From assembly GCA_019454045.1 (NCBI GenBank), contig SKCR01007812.1, forward strand, positions 930,001 to 994,000: 64,000 nt of DNA. Direction: 5' to 3'. Under the pieces are notes generated by a model. It was not told the origin of the DNA and ran no database searches. It saw only the letters and a list, made by a program, of their open reading frames with translations. This stretch comes from Zanthoxylum bungeanum (Eukaryota; Streptophyta; Magnoliopsida; Sapindales; Rutaceae). Positions 38,401-49,904 of the stretch are shown here, piece after piece (positions within the stretch are counted from its first letter, which is position 1; each line of letters begins with the position of its first letter). A program made the translations under genes and the position numbers.

Positions 38401-38667
38401 TTCGAAGATTTGGTACGCAATGAGTTTAGCTAATTGAGAGAATCTCTTAACTATTAGTACATCACCAAACTCCTTCACAATCAATATGATATATTTACAC
38501 TAATAGTCCTATGGTGTATCTCGACGGACCAAAAATATGTTTGTTTGTCTTCCGACACTTAAGTTTGAATGATAACAAAAGATAAATTGAATAGAGTTCC
38601 TCATTCTCATTCAAATTTTATGCATAATGCAATCTCGAATATTAAATCAATAAGTTCTTATTATTAT
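32819..38667. other. Long AT-rich gene-free spacer
   Basis: Nearly 6 kb with no frame carrying a recognisable domain. It holds simple repeats: poly(T) near 33061-33082, (AAT)n of about 15 units at 35019-35064, and interrupted (TA)n at 35383-35435. Older decayed transposons are likely but could not be delimited by eye. Confidence 0.5.
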
Positions 38668-39622
38668 TATTGATGAGGATTTCTGCGACTAAGTTTTTTG
38701 TGTAGCTCGGTAAGGGCAAAGAAGGAAATTCACCTCATCCGGAGGACCAGGGGTCAGAGGATATTTATCGCTCCTTCAAACCCGGTGTTGAGCTCGGGTC
38801 TGGTTTATTGAATATGACCGACCAGAGGATGCGGCGTGGTACAGATCTCAGGGACCGACTACGTCAGAGCCGAGACTGACCACATTTTACCGAGAGCTCG
38901 GTTTGATTTGTTCTTACCCCCTGGAGCCAGCAGGTGAGCTCAGACATTTCGGGTCATGGCGGAAAACAATTTGGGAAGTTCGGAAGATCATTTTGACCGA
39001 CCCCTTGAAGACCGATAGAAGATCGGAGTGGTTGTAGTTTCCTTCAACACGTGTCACGGTTTGAGAGCACATTACAGGCTAGCACCATTATTGTTGCGTG
39101 TGGCAGTGGAGAAATCAGAGTGGTGTGACAGGCCGTCAGACGGTAGGTTTACTTTCGGCGAAGACAGTCTTGGGGCAGAGAGCCCGTCAATCAATTGGAG
39201 ACCACGCGGGAACATAATAAAGTATGGGGAACAATGTTGTATTCTCTGAGTATATAAAGAGAAGTTAGGTTTGTTTGAAGTGGGTGATCATTTTTTGGAT
39301 AGCAAATCTTGTAATAAAAAGAGAGAGAAAACCATTTGTAAAACTCTTTAAACAGCTCGGCCTCATTCGGACCTCATTCAGAACAGGTCGGCCGAGTTAG
39401 ATCAGTCAATAAAACAACCCCATCATTTTGTGCCTGTAGACGTATGCTGGTTTTGCTCCGCCGAACCACGTTAAAACTCTCTTGTCAACTTGTGTGTTTT
39501 TCTCAACTTTTACTAAATTTGCATTTGGTCTCCTCATAACCAAACAAATTCAAGGTTGATGGAAGATTGTCTCGGGTGAGTTATCTCGAAACTACCCATG
39601 AGACGAAAATCATCCGTCAACA
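38668..39622 (+). repeat. 5' LTR of the gypsy-type element
   Basis: A 955-bp repeat pairing with 48944-49899. A TATA box (TATATAAAG) lies near 39251, about 370 bases from the LTR end, and AATAAAA-like words follow near 39312. The translated frames inside follow the repeat and are not genes. Confidence 0.88.
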
Positions 39623-39623
39623 G

Positions 39624-39641
39624 TTGGCGCCGTCTGTGGGG
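39624..39641 (+). other. Primer-binding site of the gypsy-type element
   Basis: TTGGCGCCGTCTGTGGGG begins one base after the 5' LTR. This is a common primer-binding sequence of plant gypsy elements. Confidence 0.85.
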
Positions 39642-40298
39642 AAAGAGCAAAAAACAACTTGCGTAGTAAGACGACGGTATAAGGTGGAAGCCGTGGGTTG
39701 TTGGAGAGTTCAGCAGCAGAATGGTTGAAATGGGAAAGGAATGGGAAGAAGTTAGTCAGAACGGAATAAGGAAAAGATTCACAGAAATGAGGGTTGGAAT
39801 CAGAAGCTCTCATATTTTGAGTTGCGGAATGAAATGTAAGAGGGGTAGCCAACGATCACCCATTAGGTTTGAGTTGCGGAATGAAATGTAACGTTGTGGA
39901 TGGGTGACGTCCGTTGGCGGTGGCTGAACAAGTTCCTCCTAGGGCAAGCGCCATGCTTGCTCGACCTGCCAGAGTCATAAGTTCTACAGGTTGGTAGTGC
40001 GGAAGGATCGGCAAAGGAACAAGTCAGCCAAGAGCAGATGACAACGTCCCTCAGGCCCCCCCTCAATTGGCATGGTGGTCTCCCCGAACGAGAGGAAATG
40101 AGAAAACGTACACGGGGAGGACTACCATGAGTCATAAGAGAGGACCTCGGTTGGGCTTCTAGATTTGCTCGGAGTATGCGTGGTCCGGGGAAAATGCACT
40201 ATTCATCAACGCCCATGAAGTGTTTGTTGGGCAGTTGTGGAACCCATAGGGTCGGATCGGTGCCCCGGGCAGCGGAAATGGGTCTAAACCATGGATAT
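39642..40298 (+). other. Leader/gag-region remnant of the gypsy-type element
   Basis: This is the only stretch directly after the primer-binding site that is not clearly another insertion. It is GC-richer than the surroundings, with a duplicated word GAGTTGCGGAATGAAATGTAA (near 39820 and 39870, quoted in part by position). No intact gag frame is seen. Confidence 0.5.
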
Positions 40299-40302
40299 CA
40301 AG

Positions 40303-42681
40303 TGTTGGTGTAATTTTAAAACATTTGATTAAATACTATATTCCATTACGAGTGTATTGGAAAAAAACTGGGACTGAATCGGAGTCCGGAAGCTCCCGAA
40401 CGAAGCAAAACAAAATCAGCGCGCGCGAAGGGCTCCACGCCCGTACGCCACACGCGCTACAGTGCGCGCGGCACTGTAGCGAGCAGCCCTTTTATTTATT
40501 TATTATTATTTTTTTTGTTTGCTAAGTAGCAGCTCTCATTCCAGAGAGCTGCAATAATATGGTTTATAACCTAATAAATTTTCGGTCTTCCCCAAAAACA
40601 CTTCAAAAACACCCAAAATTCATTTTTAATTTCAAAACCAACATAAACACATGTTATAGAATAAAAATCTAGTTTTTCAAAATATCAAATATTTTTCAAA
40701 AAATATAAATTTATTCTAAATACGCATTTGCGTAAAGTTTGAATCAAATACACAAACCATTTTAGAATCCCAATTAGAAATGTCTCATGAATAATTCTAG
40801 TCCACCTAAAGGTGGTCAAGTGAATCTAGAATGGTAGTCATAGCTCTAAGCTTTAATTTAGAGTTCCAAACTCTTATTAATTATTTTATGTCCAACATGA
40901 ACATTTTGACCTAATTACAAGCATGTTGTGTTTATACTTCTAAAGTATCCTAACACAATTGATTAGCCTTATTCAACATTAAGCTATGTGATCATGCATC
41001 TAATACACAAATAAACATAGCTTTGGAGAGGATCAAACATTACCTAATAAGCATGATGCAAGATCCAATCTACTTCTCCTTTGTTGAAATTGTTGGAGAA
41101 CCTCCAAGGTGTGCAAGCTTGACTCCAAGATCCAATCTTGTTTCCAATGCTTCCAAGCATCACTTCAAGATCCAATCTTGATTTCTCCTGGATGAAATGT
41201 TGTAGAGACCTCACAAGCTTCTCTAAACACTTCTCTAACTTAGGCTAATCTCTCAAGAATTTGCTTATGCTTTTATTTGAACTTGTTATTAAAATATTCC
41301 TAAAACTTGCTATTTATAGCAAAACTTAGAAAAATTTTAATTAATAAAAGTTGTAATCAACTTTTAAGTGGGCTTAATCTAATTTGTCCAAATATGTATA
41401 ATTAGGTGTGACTAATCTCCATTGTCTCCCACTTTAATTTAATACAATTAAATCAAGCCAAAGATTAGGAAATGGATTAGTTAAATGTTTGCCACCTTGA
41501 TTTAATCCAATTAAATCAAGCCAAAACCACATATTATTACATACTTACAATTACCATAATATCCTCAAATGGTATAGATAATTATGATTTTACAATTAAG
41601 CCCTTGTGTAATTATTGAATTAATCTAATTAATCCAATTAGTTCAAAGTAAATAATCAATGTTATCCAATAACACTTGATTATCTTAGTTGATAATTATA
41701 ATATCGAATATTATATTTTATCGAAAATAATCGAATACCCAAGTGCTCAACGAGTACACTTCATATTAGGACTCTCTAAGTTCAGACACGTTCGTCATAT
41801 AAGCCTAGCTAATATGTTCGCAATTCGGTCACCTCCGAATTCGTGAAGAACACGAACATACAAGTCGAGGTCATCACATATGTTTAACAATCCCTCTGTC
41901 GTAGGCTATCCAAGTTGTGCTTATGAATCATAGAATATACCGTCAAGTTTCCAAGACGCACATCTCATGTCGACATGTCCACGATTCTTCATAACTGATG
42001 CGATCCACCCTAGGTGATCGACTTTGGCCAAAGATTTAAGAATGTTGACTTTACTAACATGGATACCTAAACCTCTTATGGTACATATACGGGCCGACGG
42101 ATCCTATCTTGCTTCACACTTGATTAATGTGTGCATCGGTTCACACCCAACGAACATCTAGAGGCCATACCATGAAAGGTTTCTGACATACATGGCATCT
42201 AAGTGTGGAGGATCTCACACAAAATCAATGCTATCATATAATCAAATGATTACATATGCTAATCGACTCGAGAAGATTCCTATTGACGATGGTGTGTACT
42301 TCCAACTATTAGGAATCACCAATGAGTCATTCAGTATTCGCTCCAACGAATACCCACATGTCTATACGAGTTTCCAAAACTCATGGTACATCGCGTTAAA
42401 CCATTGGAACTCCAATTCCAATATACGACATGTGCTAGTCTTCTAGGTTATAGGAATTCGACAGTATTCCAAAACCAACGACTATGAATATTTATTTTAA
42501 GAATAGTTTACACCTAGTGTCAAAACTATTCTAAGGTCGATGTCATTCTTAGCATAACGATACATCAATTTAATACGCATAATGACAATATCATTAATAG
42601 GGTATGAAATGAAAAATGTAGTTAATTTATTAATAATAAAATGTACAATTCGGATTGACAATATCACTGTTGCACATTACA
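40303..42681. mobile_element. Probable solo LTR of a copia element
   Basis: The segment starts TGTTGGTG, ends CATTACA and is flanked by CAAG on both sides (40299-40302 and 42682-42685). Its start, length of about 2.4 kb and AT/TCGA-rich middle resemble the LTR of the copia element at 783-11065, but it is not the same family. There is no second copy and no coding sequence in the window. The duplication is only 4 bp, so the edges may be off by a base. Confidence 0.55.
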
Positions 42682-42706
42682 CAAGTCCCATCAAAGTGGG
42701 GGCGAC

Positions 42707-44961
42707 TGTAGGCACTGCATTTCTACACATAAGTCCCTATGATGAGTCTCATTTTGGAGACACTACCTTTTAAGTCACGGACGTCACGGGAAACGGACAT
42801 CGGAAGGGAAATTCAGAATAAACAAGGTTTACTGTTTTCGTTCGTGCTGCGTTCGTGTTTACGTTCGAACGTCAAACGGATTGCGGGCGTTCGTGCCGCG
42901 TTCGAGGAAGCGTTCGAACGGTGTCGGTAATTCTGGTTTTGCTGCTAGCCTCACATCCAGCCCATTTAGCCCCCCAAAGCCCATAAAACACATCCCAATT
43001 TAAATAAATAAATATTAATTAAAACATTAACTAAATAATATAATAACTAAAATAATTAAATGATTAAATAAAACATATACAAAACATAAAATAAACAATT
43101 ATCAACTTAAACTAAAATCATGCCTAAATTAAACAAATCACATACTAAATAAAAATATAATCATGCCTAATTAAAATCAATCAACCAATTATATTCCCAA
43201 TCTAATAAGATTATTCCCAAACTTAAAATATTGTATTCCTAATCCAAGCCAATCAAATATTCAACCTTCCCTATCTAGCCAAGATTTGTCCCCCCTCAAT
43301 CTCTTACTTCCCTTATCCAACACCAAATCAAATCCCTCTTTAATTAGCCAAATCTCTTTCCTTGTCAAGCCTAACCCTTTGCCTATAAAAAGAACCCTTC
43401 ACCAACCTTCTCAACCTTAGCTAGCTAGTCCCTAACTCACACACAACACACATAAAAAATATTACAGGAAGAAGACACCAAAAACCAGTAAGCAAAAGAT
43501 AAAGAGGAAACGGCAGCGAAACCACAAGGAAACAATAGTAAAAGACAGAGAACGATGACTCAAAACAGTAAAGACAACGAACGAGAACAGTGAACCAGTG
43601 AACCGGGAGAGTTGCGGAGCATCCACCCTTCCGACAATCGTGTACCGTACATCCGAGAGATGATTTAAAAGGTTAGACCTGAGGGTACCTTTTCATTAGT
43701 TTATATTCGTTTTTTTATTATTATTATTGCATTCTATTCGCATGAGAGTCGTTTATGGAAGCATGTTGTGGCTTGAATGAAATGGAAGAGTGTCGTCTCT
43801 TGTGGTATATAGGATGGAAACCCAGACGTAAATTCCGTAGCCGAATCCGAATGGACGGTAGTGCGGTCTGTACATGGGACACAACTCCATGTACCACTTG
43901 AGTAAACGGCACCTTCTCTTGTTTTGTGTTGCTTTCATGTATTTATTTTTGTCATTTAAATTCTGCATGTTGTTTATTTATGCATGACTCAATCGAGCGC
44001 ATGGGCTTAGTAAGTGGAATGAAAGATCCCCTATGGGGAGGGGTTAAAGCCCTTTACCACGATGCTTTGCCGCGCCGATTGATGTGTGTTCGGTTGGATG
44101 CAAGACACGTTCAATCGGACATACTTAGAATAATATGATTGTCTTTATGTTTGTATGCATGATGTGATGTGACGCGCATGGGCTTAGTATGTTGGTCTAA
44201 AGGTTCTCTCTTTGAGAGATCAAGAGCCCCAAAAGGCCACCTTTACGGCAGTACTTCGCCGCGCCCCTTATTTTGTTGTTTATGTATTGCGTCTCATTTC
44301 ATGCATCAGTTCTGTTCCCGTTCGAACGCGTTTACGAACGCAACTCGAACGCGCATGTATTTTTGCCTTATCATGCATCAGGTCTCATTTCCGTTCGAAC
44401 GCGTTATCAAACGCCATACGAACGCGAGCATTCTGTTTCATTTTCGTTCGAACGCGTTATCAAACGCCATACGAACGCGAACTTTCTGTTTACCGTTCGA
44501 ACGCGTTTACGAACGCTACACGAACGCGCACACACTGAACTGAGTTTGTCTTATCATATTCATGCATAATTGCCTCTTGGTTGATCTTACTTGTGTTATA
44601 TAGCCAATTGTATTATTTGTATTCAAGCATGATTAGGCTGTTAGCATGTTATTTGGTTAATAGGTTCATGAGATAGTACTCAAGCATGATCATGTTGTTC
44701 TTAGTTTTCCATATCATAGGATTGAAATATGTTCATGAGATTGCCATGTGATGTTGCATGTTGTGATGAACTTGTTGATGTATGCATATGAATTTAGAAG
44801 CATGATATCTTTGGAAATAAATGTTATTTAAGCCTGGTTAAATTATCACATAAATCCTTTTATTACAAGTGACATAAGTAAGGGACCATTCCGAACCCAA
44901 CGGTTTGAGGTCTTCCCTTGCGAGGGGTGAGTGCGGCCTTAAATCTTTGTCCCGGTTCACA
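42707..44961 (+). repeat. LTR-like segment of a Tat-type gypsy element
   Basis: A purine tract (AAAGTGGGGGCGAC) ends just before TGTAGGCACTG at 42707. TGGCGACTCCA, a known gypsy primer-binding sequence, starts at 44967, five bases after TTCACA. A TATA box (CTATAAAAAG) at 43383 is followed by a CT/CA-rich region like a transcription start. The segment therefore has an LTR's functional marks on both sides, but no second copy is in the window. The edges are inferred. Confidence 0.5.
44328..44530. repeat. Array of TTCGAACGCG palindromic units
   Basis: Four units begin near 44328, 44391, 44443 and 44493. Each has CGTTCGAACGCGTT, then an ACGAACGC/AAACGC half, then CGAACGCG. A related cluster lies at 42839-42925. 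The region is far richer in CG than its surroundings. Confidence 0.8.
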
Positions 44962-45209
44962 CCGGGTGGCGACTCCATGTTATTTTGTACTTCCCAACTA
45001 GGCCGCGAGCCTAGGAACGGCGTCGCCCAGGTCCTGTGTCCCACAGTAAGTATCGTTTTCTAGTTCATAGTGGGTAGAGGTAGTATCTAGCTTCTCCAGG
45101 CTGGGTGCATCCGAGCTGGAGGACACTTCTACGGTACGAGGAGGTTGAGGTTCTATGGGTTTGGCCGAAGAGGATTCAGCGTCAGACATATCTGATAGTC
45201 GCTGTAAAG

Positions 45210-47924
45210 TAGACCAGGCCACGGTTCCGATTCCAACCAGTTCCGATTCCGGATCGGAACCGTAGCCGACCGGTTCGATTGGGGTTCGACCCCAACTCGA
45301 ACCGATGGAACCTTACGGTTCCACCGGTTCAACGGATCCAACGAGAACCGAAACGGTTCCGGTTGGAACCGTAAGGTTCCAACAGATACCCTAACCCCAA
45401 CGGCTACTAGCCGTTGGGGGAGGGCATGGAGCCGCCCTCAAATTAAAAAAAAATGACGTTAAGGCATAAAAAAAATTATAAATTCATAATATATCACTAA
45501 TAACGGTAATAAAACGGTTATATTTAGGGGTATTTTTGGTATCAAAAAAATTCTAAAACTATATAAATAGGATTCATTTTTCATTATTTCAACACACCAA
45601 ATTCTCAACTCTCTCAATTCTTACAATTCTCTTATTCTCAATCTCAATTTAATTAGTTATTATCATTCGCAATTAGTCAATTTTCTTATTTTTCTTACTT
45701 ATTTCTTAAACGAAAAATGGCAAGCTCATATGAGAACATCATGTCAAATATGTCAACCCAAGAGAGCGACCCTAGTGTCGGTTCACAATCACGGAGAAAA
45801 GAAGTTAAGGCGCGTTCCTCAAATATTTTCAAAATTCATTTTCATTTAGAAAAATTAAACGATGACAGTTCAAGAGCGGTTTACAACTATTGTGGGGTTT
45901 CCTACAAATTTTCTGGTGGATACAGCAATATGACCAAGCATCTGGAAAGACATCATCCGGTTGAACTTGGAATTGATACGACGCAAACTCAAATGGCCAG
46001 GTACGCATCATCTAGTAGATGTACGAGTGCTATAGATTTATTTAAATATTCTGATGAAAAAAATAGAGAAGAATTTGTGAAATTAACTTGTATGACACAT
46101 CTTTCTTTAAGCTTTAGTGAAAAACTTCATTTTACTAATTACGTGCATAATGCTTTAAATCCTGCTGCATGTAGAATGACTCGAAACACAACAAAACGTC
46201 ATATTTTTAAATTATATAAAGATGGTAAAATTATTTTAAATGAAATATTTAAAGAGATTAAATGTCGTATTTCTATATGTTCTGATATTTGGAGTGACCA
46301 TTGGCAAACACACTCATATATGTGTGTGACTTGTCATTGGATTGATGCATCATTTACCATGCAAAAATGACTTATTGCATTTAGAGTTTTTGATGATCAA
46401 CATACTGCACAAGATATTTATAGAATGATAAAGGTAATTTTTAATGAATATGGTTTAGTAGAAAAAATTTTAACAATTGGATTTGATAATGCATCTGCAA
46501 ATATTGCATCCATCAATGATTTAAAATCCTTATGTCAACCAAATTTAGGGGGTCGATTTTTTCATATTCGTTGTACATGTCATGTCCTTAATTTATGTGT
46601 TCAAGATGTTCTGAAATTATTATCACCTTTTATTAATCATATTAAGACGACACTAAATTATATTTGGTCATATTCTCAAGTTATGAGAGAATTGACGAAG
46701 TTTTGTAAAATAAATGGTATTAAACCGATTAAATTTTCAAGAGATGTTCCAACACGTTGGAATTCAACTTATTTTATTTTATGTCAAGCATTTTAATACA
46801 AAGATGCATTAAATAGTTTTTTTTTCTCAACATGTTCAAAATGTCACACTTTATCCTAGTCAATGGGATATTTGTGAAATTTTTTTAGATATTTTAAAAG
46901 TTTTTAATGATGCTACTTTAATTTTTAGCGGTGTTTATTTTCGAACATCACATTTATTTCTTCTTGAAAGTTTGAATATTGTTGGTGCTCTCGATGAACA
47001 TGCTGAAAGTAGCGATCCTAATGATATTATTTTGTTAGAAGTCATTACTGTTATGAAGGTAAAATGATTGAATTATTTTAGAAAACTTCTTTTACTTTAT
47101 CTTATTGCGGCTGTTTTTTATTCTAGATTTAAATTAGAAGGTTTGAATGATGATTTACAAGATTACTATGGTTATTTAGGAATATTAGATGAAATTGATA
47201 TTACAAGATTAATGATGAAATTAAGAAATGATTTAATTGAGTTATTTAATGATTATATTGTAAGATATAACTTAGGAACATTAAGTGAATCTGGTGTAGC
47301 GAACCGGTAATTCAAACAAGACTTAGCGCATGAGATCGTTGGTTATTGCAACGAAATAAAAAATCTAGGGATACGACAACTAATAACCCCGAATTAGATA
47401 ATTATTTATCTACAAATTTCGAGTTTCCTACTGAAAGTTTAGTTAGTAAAAATTTTAAAATCCTTGACTGGTGGAACCGACATCAAAATATATATAATGT
47501 TTCATCAATTATTGCTAAAGAGATATTGGCAGCACTTATTTCCACCGTTGCGGTTTAACAAGCCTTCAGTTTGGGAGGCAATATATTGGAAGCTATATGA
47601 TCTTTATTACATCCAATCACTCTAGAAGCAACAGCTTGTGTGGATGATTGGACTCGAGCTGATCTGAGACAACAAGAAGATGCCCCTGATGATTTTGAAG
47701 ATTTGTTCGATAATGCATATGCAACAACAAGTGCAAGCGGAACCGGAGCTGAAGGATCAACTGATAATGATGAAATTAAAAAAAAATGTTTGAATCGTAC
47801 CGGAACCGAACAGGTCGGTTCTGTTTCGGTTCAAGGTTCCGGTTCCACTTCAGTGTGGAACCGGAAACCGGCTGGTTCGGTTCGGTTCCGAACTGAACCG
47901 GAACCGAACCGCCGGCCGGGTCTA
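45210..47924 (+). mobile_element. hAT transposon with decayed transposase
   Basis: The ends are TAGACCAGGCCACGG on the left and, in reverse complement, TAGACCCGGCCGGCGG on the right. The flanks CTGTAAAG (45202-45209) and CCGTAAAG (47925-47932) match at 7 of 8 positions, as expected of hAT. Subterminal GGTTCCG/CGGAACC arrays fill about 200 bp at the left and 120 bp at the right. It is 2715 bp long and carries the transposase pseudogene 45717-47660. It inserted into the interior of the gypsy element. Confidence 0.88.
45717..47660 (+). pseudogene. hAT transposase (BED zinc finger, RNase H-like core, dimerisation domain)
   Basis: The reading begins MASSYENIMSN at 45717. A BED finger follows (YNYCGVSYKFSGG and then MTKHLERHHP). 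The core shows SICSDIWSDHWQTHSYM, and after a TGA at 46368 the same frame continues with ILTIGFDNASANIAS, HIRCTCHVLNLCVQD and VPTRWNSTY. The frame is lost between 46797 and 47067 and regained later. The C-terminal dimerisation region (ILDWWNRHQN, then AFSLGGN and CVDDW) is cut by further stops. At least two stops and one frameshift make it inactive. It would have been a DDE-type transposase acting on the terminal repeats of this family. Confidence 0.88.
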
Positions 47925-48943
47925 CCGTAAAGTATGAGATGGTCAGTGGTTAGTTTAAGGTATCACAAGTTCGAAGAGCTATTCAAACTACCGGGAACCT
48001 AGGTATACAGTCTCTACATGCCCTAGCAATAGCCACAAACAACAAGTCTCTCCCTAAACACATACAACCAAACACGAAAAACCAGAAACCCAAAACACAT
48101 GCATCATGCCCCACTACCCATCCTACAATAGAGAACACAAGTACAACACATCCAACACCAAATCTGAAACAAGATTCACAACCCTGCATGAGGATGTGAG
48201 TCTGTCAGAAGAACAAAAAGAACATGCAACAACAAGCAGAAAGTCCAAAAGCACCAAAGCAACAATGGTAAAATACAGTAAATAAAGAGAGAGGGGTTGA
48301 GCGGAAACTTACTTAATTTGAGAAGGAGAGCTGGTCGGTTGGTCTGGTCGGTTGAAAGTTTGATGGTCTCTAGTGCGATAAGAGTTTTTACAGTTTGAAG
48401 TTGTGACTTTTTTCGTAAAAGAGAAGAAGAGGCTTTGCTCAGCATCCTTATAGTCGGCACATAGTGTTTTTAGCCGTCGGATCGGGAAAGTCTTTGGATG
48501 AGCGCCATATGTCGCCTTCAGGCTCCGTCTGATCAGTTTGTGATGAACGGTCGAGATCGAGAGACCTTTGGTTGCCTCGAGAACGGTCGGTTGATTTGAG
48601 TTTTTTGGGCGGGAAGGCCATGAGTTTTTGATAAGTGGCACGATCGGGTTTAACCCTAAAAGTGATTTGACGGGCATTTATGGAGATATGATGGCTTGTG
48701 GTTTTCGAGGGCCGGTTGTCATGAGGGAAAAAGATGAATTTGATTCAAATTGGTAAGTCAGTTAAAGAGACAACATCATTTTTTGACCGGGTATATAGAG
48801 CTGACTGAGGATGGTTTGGTCGAGCTCTGTTTTATTTTCAAGTCTGGCAATCAGTTAATTGTTCGACTCACTTCAAACTTTTGTAGTTCCCGACACCAAC
48901 TCGTACACTCATTGGAACTTGGAACCGAGAACTAGGGGACATA
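47925..48943. other. 3' internal region of the gypsy-type element
   Basis: This stretch lies between the hAT element and the 3' LTR. It has no sense-strand gag or pol motif. Its only sizeable frame is the antisense one at 48309-48677. The purine-rich tract ending at 48943 adjoins the 3' LTR. Confidence 0.6.
48309..48677 (-). CDS. Antisense ORF in the gypsy 3' region, 122 aa, function unknown
   Basis: A minus-strand frame starts MPVKSLLGLN and contains STVHHKLIRRSLKATYG and TLCADYKDAEQS. It begins 266 bases from the 3' LTR and runs against the element. Some plant Tat-lineage gypsy elements carry an antisense ORF in this place. That precedent, and the frame's length in a decayed element, are the only support. 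Its last codons read ATTAAGTAAGT, which includes a plausible splice donor, so the real product could be spliced. I recognise no domain. Confidence 0.4.
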   Translation of the reverse strand: MPVKSLLGLNPIVPLIKNSWPSRPKNSNQPTVLEATKGLSISTVHHKLIRRSLKATYGAHPKTFPIRRLKTLCADYKDAEQSLFFSFTKKVTTSNCKNSYRTRDHQTFNRPDQPTSSPSQIK

Positions 48944-49904
48944 TGTTGATGGGGATTTATGCGGCTAAGTCATTTGTGTAGCTCAGTAAGGGCAGAGAAG
49001 GAAATTCACCTCATATGGAGGACCAGGGGTCAGATGATGTTTATCGCTCCTTCAAACCCGGTGTTGAGCTCGGGTCTGGTTTCTTGAATATGACCGACCA
49101 GAGAATGCGGCATGGTACAGATCTCAGGGATCGACTACGTCAGAGCCGAGACCGACCACATTTTATCGGGAGCTCGGTTAGATTTGTTCTTACCCCCTGG
49201 AGCCAGCAGGTGAGCTCGGATATTTCGGGTCAGGGCGGAAAACAGTTTGGGAAGTTCGGAAGACCATTTTGACCGACCTCTTGAAGACCGACAGAAGATC
49301 GGAGTGGTTATAGTTTCCTTCAACACGTGTCACGGTTTGAGAGCATGTTACAGGCTGGCACCATTATTGTTGCGTGTGGCAGTGGAGAAAGCAGAGTGGT
49401 GTGACAGGTCGTCAGACGACATGTTTGCATTCGGCGAAGACAATCTTGGGGCATAGAGCCCGTCAATCAGTTGGAGACCACGCGGGAACGTCATAAAGTA
49501 GGGGGAACAATGTTGTATTCTCTGAGTATATAAAGAGAATTTAGGTTGGTTTGAAGGGGATGATCATTTTTTGGGTAGCAAATCTTGTAATAAAAAGAGA
49601 GAGAAAATCATTTGTAAAACTCTTTGAACAGCTCGGCCTCATTCGGACCTCATTCAGAACAGGTCGGCCGAGTTAGTTAAGACAATAAAACAACCCCCAC
49701 CATTTTGTGTCCGTGGACGTAGGCTGGTTTCGCTCCGCCGAACCACGTTAAAACTCTTTTGTCAACTTGTGCGTTTTTCTCACATTTTACTAAATTTGTC
49801 TTTGGTCTCCTCATAACCAAACAAATTCAAGGTTGAGAGAATGTTGTCTCGGGTGAATTATCTCGAAATTGCCCCTGAAACGAAAATCATCCGTCAACAA
49901 TTAT

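Larger units (their letters stand above)
38668..49899 (+). mobile_element. Gypsy-type LTR retrotransposon without visible pol, with nested insertions
   Basis: Direct LTRs lie at 38668-39622 and 48944-49899, flanked by ATTAT at 38663-38667 and 49900-49904. The second LTR starts TGTTGATG and ends GTCAACA. In the first, the start is mutated to TATTGATG. A primer-binding site follows the left LTR, and a purine tract (ACTAGGGGACATA) precedes the right one, so the element runs on the plus strand. The LTRs differ at many positions, mostly transitions, so it is old. No gag-pol frame survives. The 9.3-kb interior is mostly later insertions: a solo copia-type LTR, another gypsy LTR segment and a hAT transposon. 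It may always have been non-autonomous. Confidence 0.85.

Noticed and set aside
38800..39250. Frames matching between 39028-39249 and 49247-49456
   Set aside because: They lie in the gypsy LTR pair. The similarity is LTR identity, not a duplicated gene.
44169..44569. Overlapping frames rich in FERVYER / RTRLRT repeats
   Set aside because: They translate the TTCGAACGCG DNA array in all frames. The signal is in the DNA, not in a protein.
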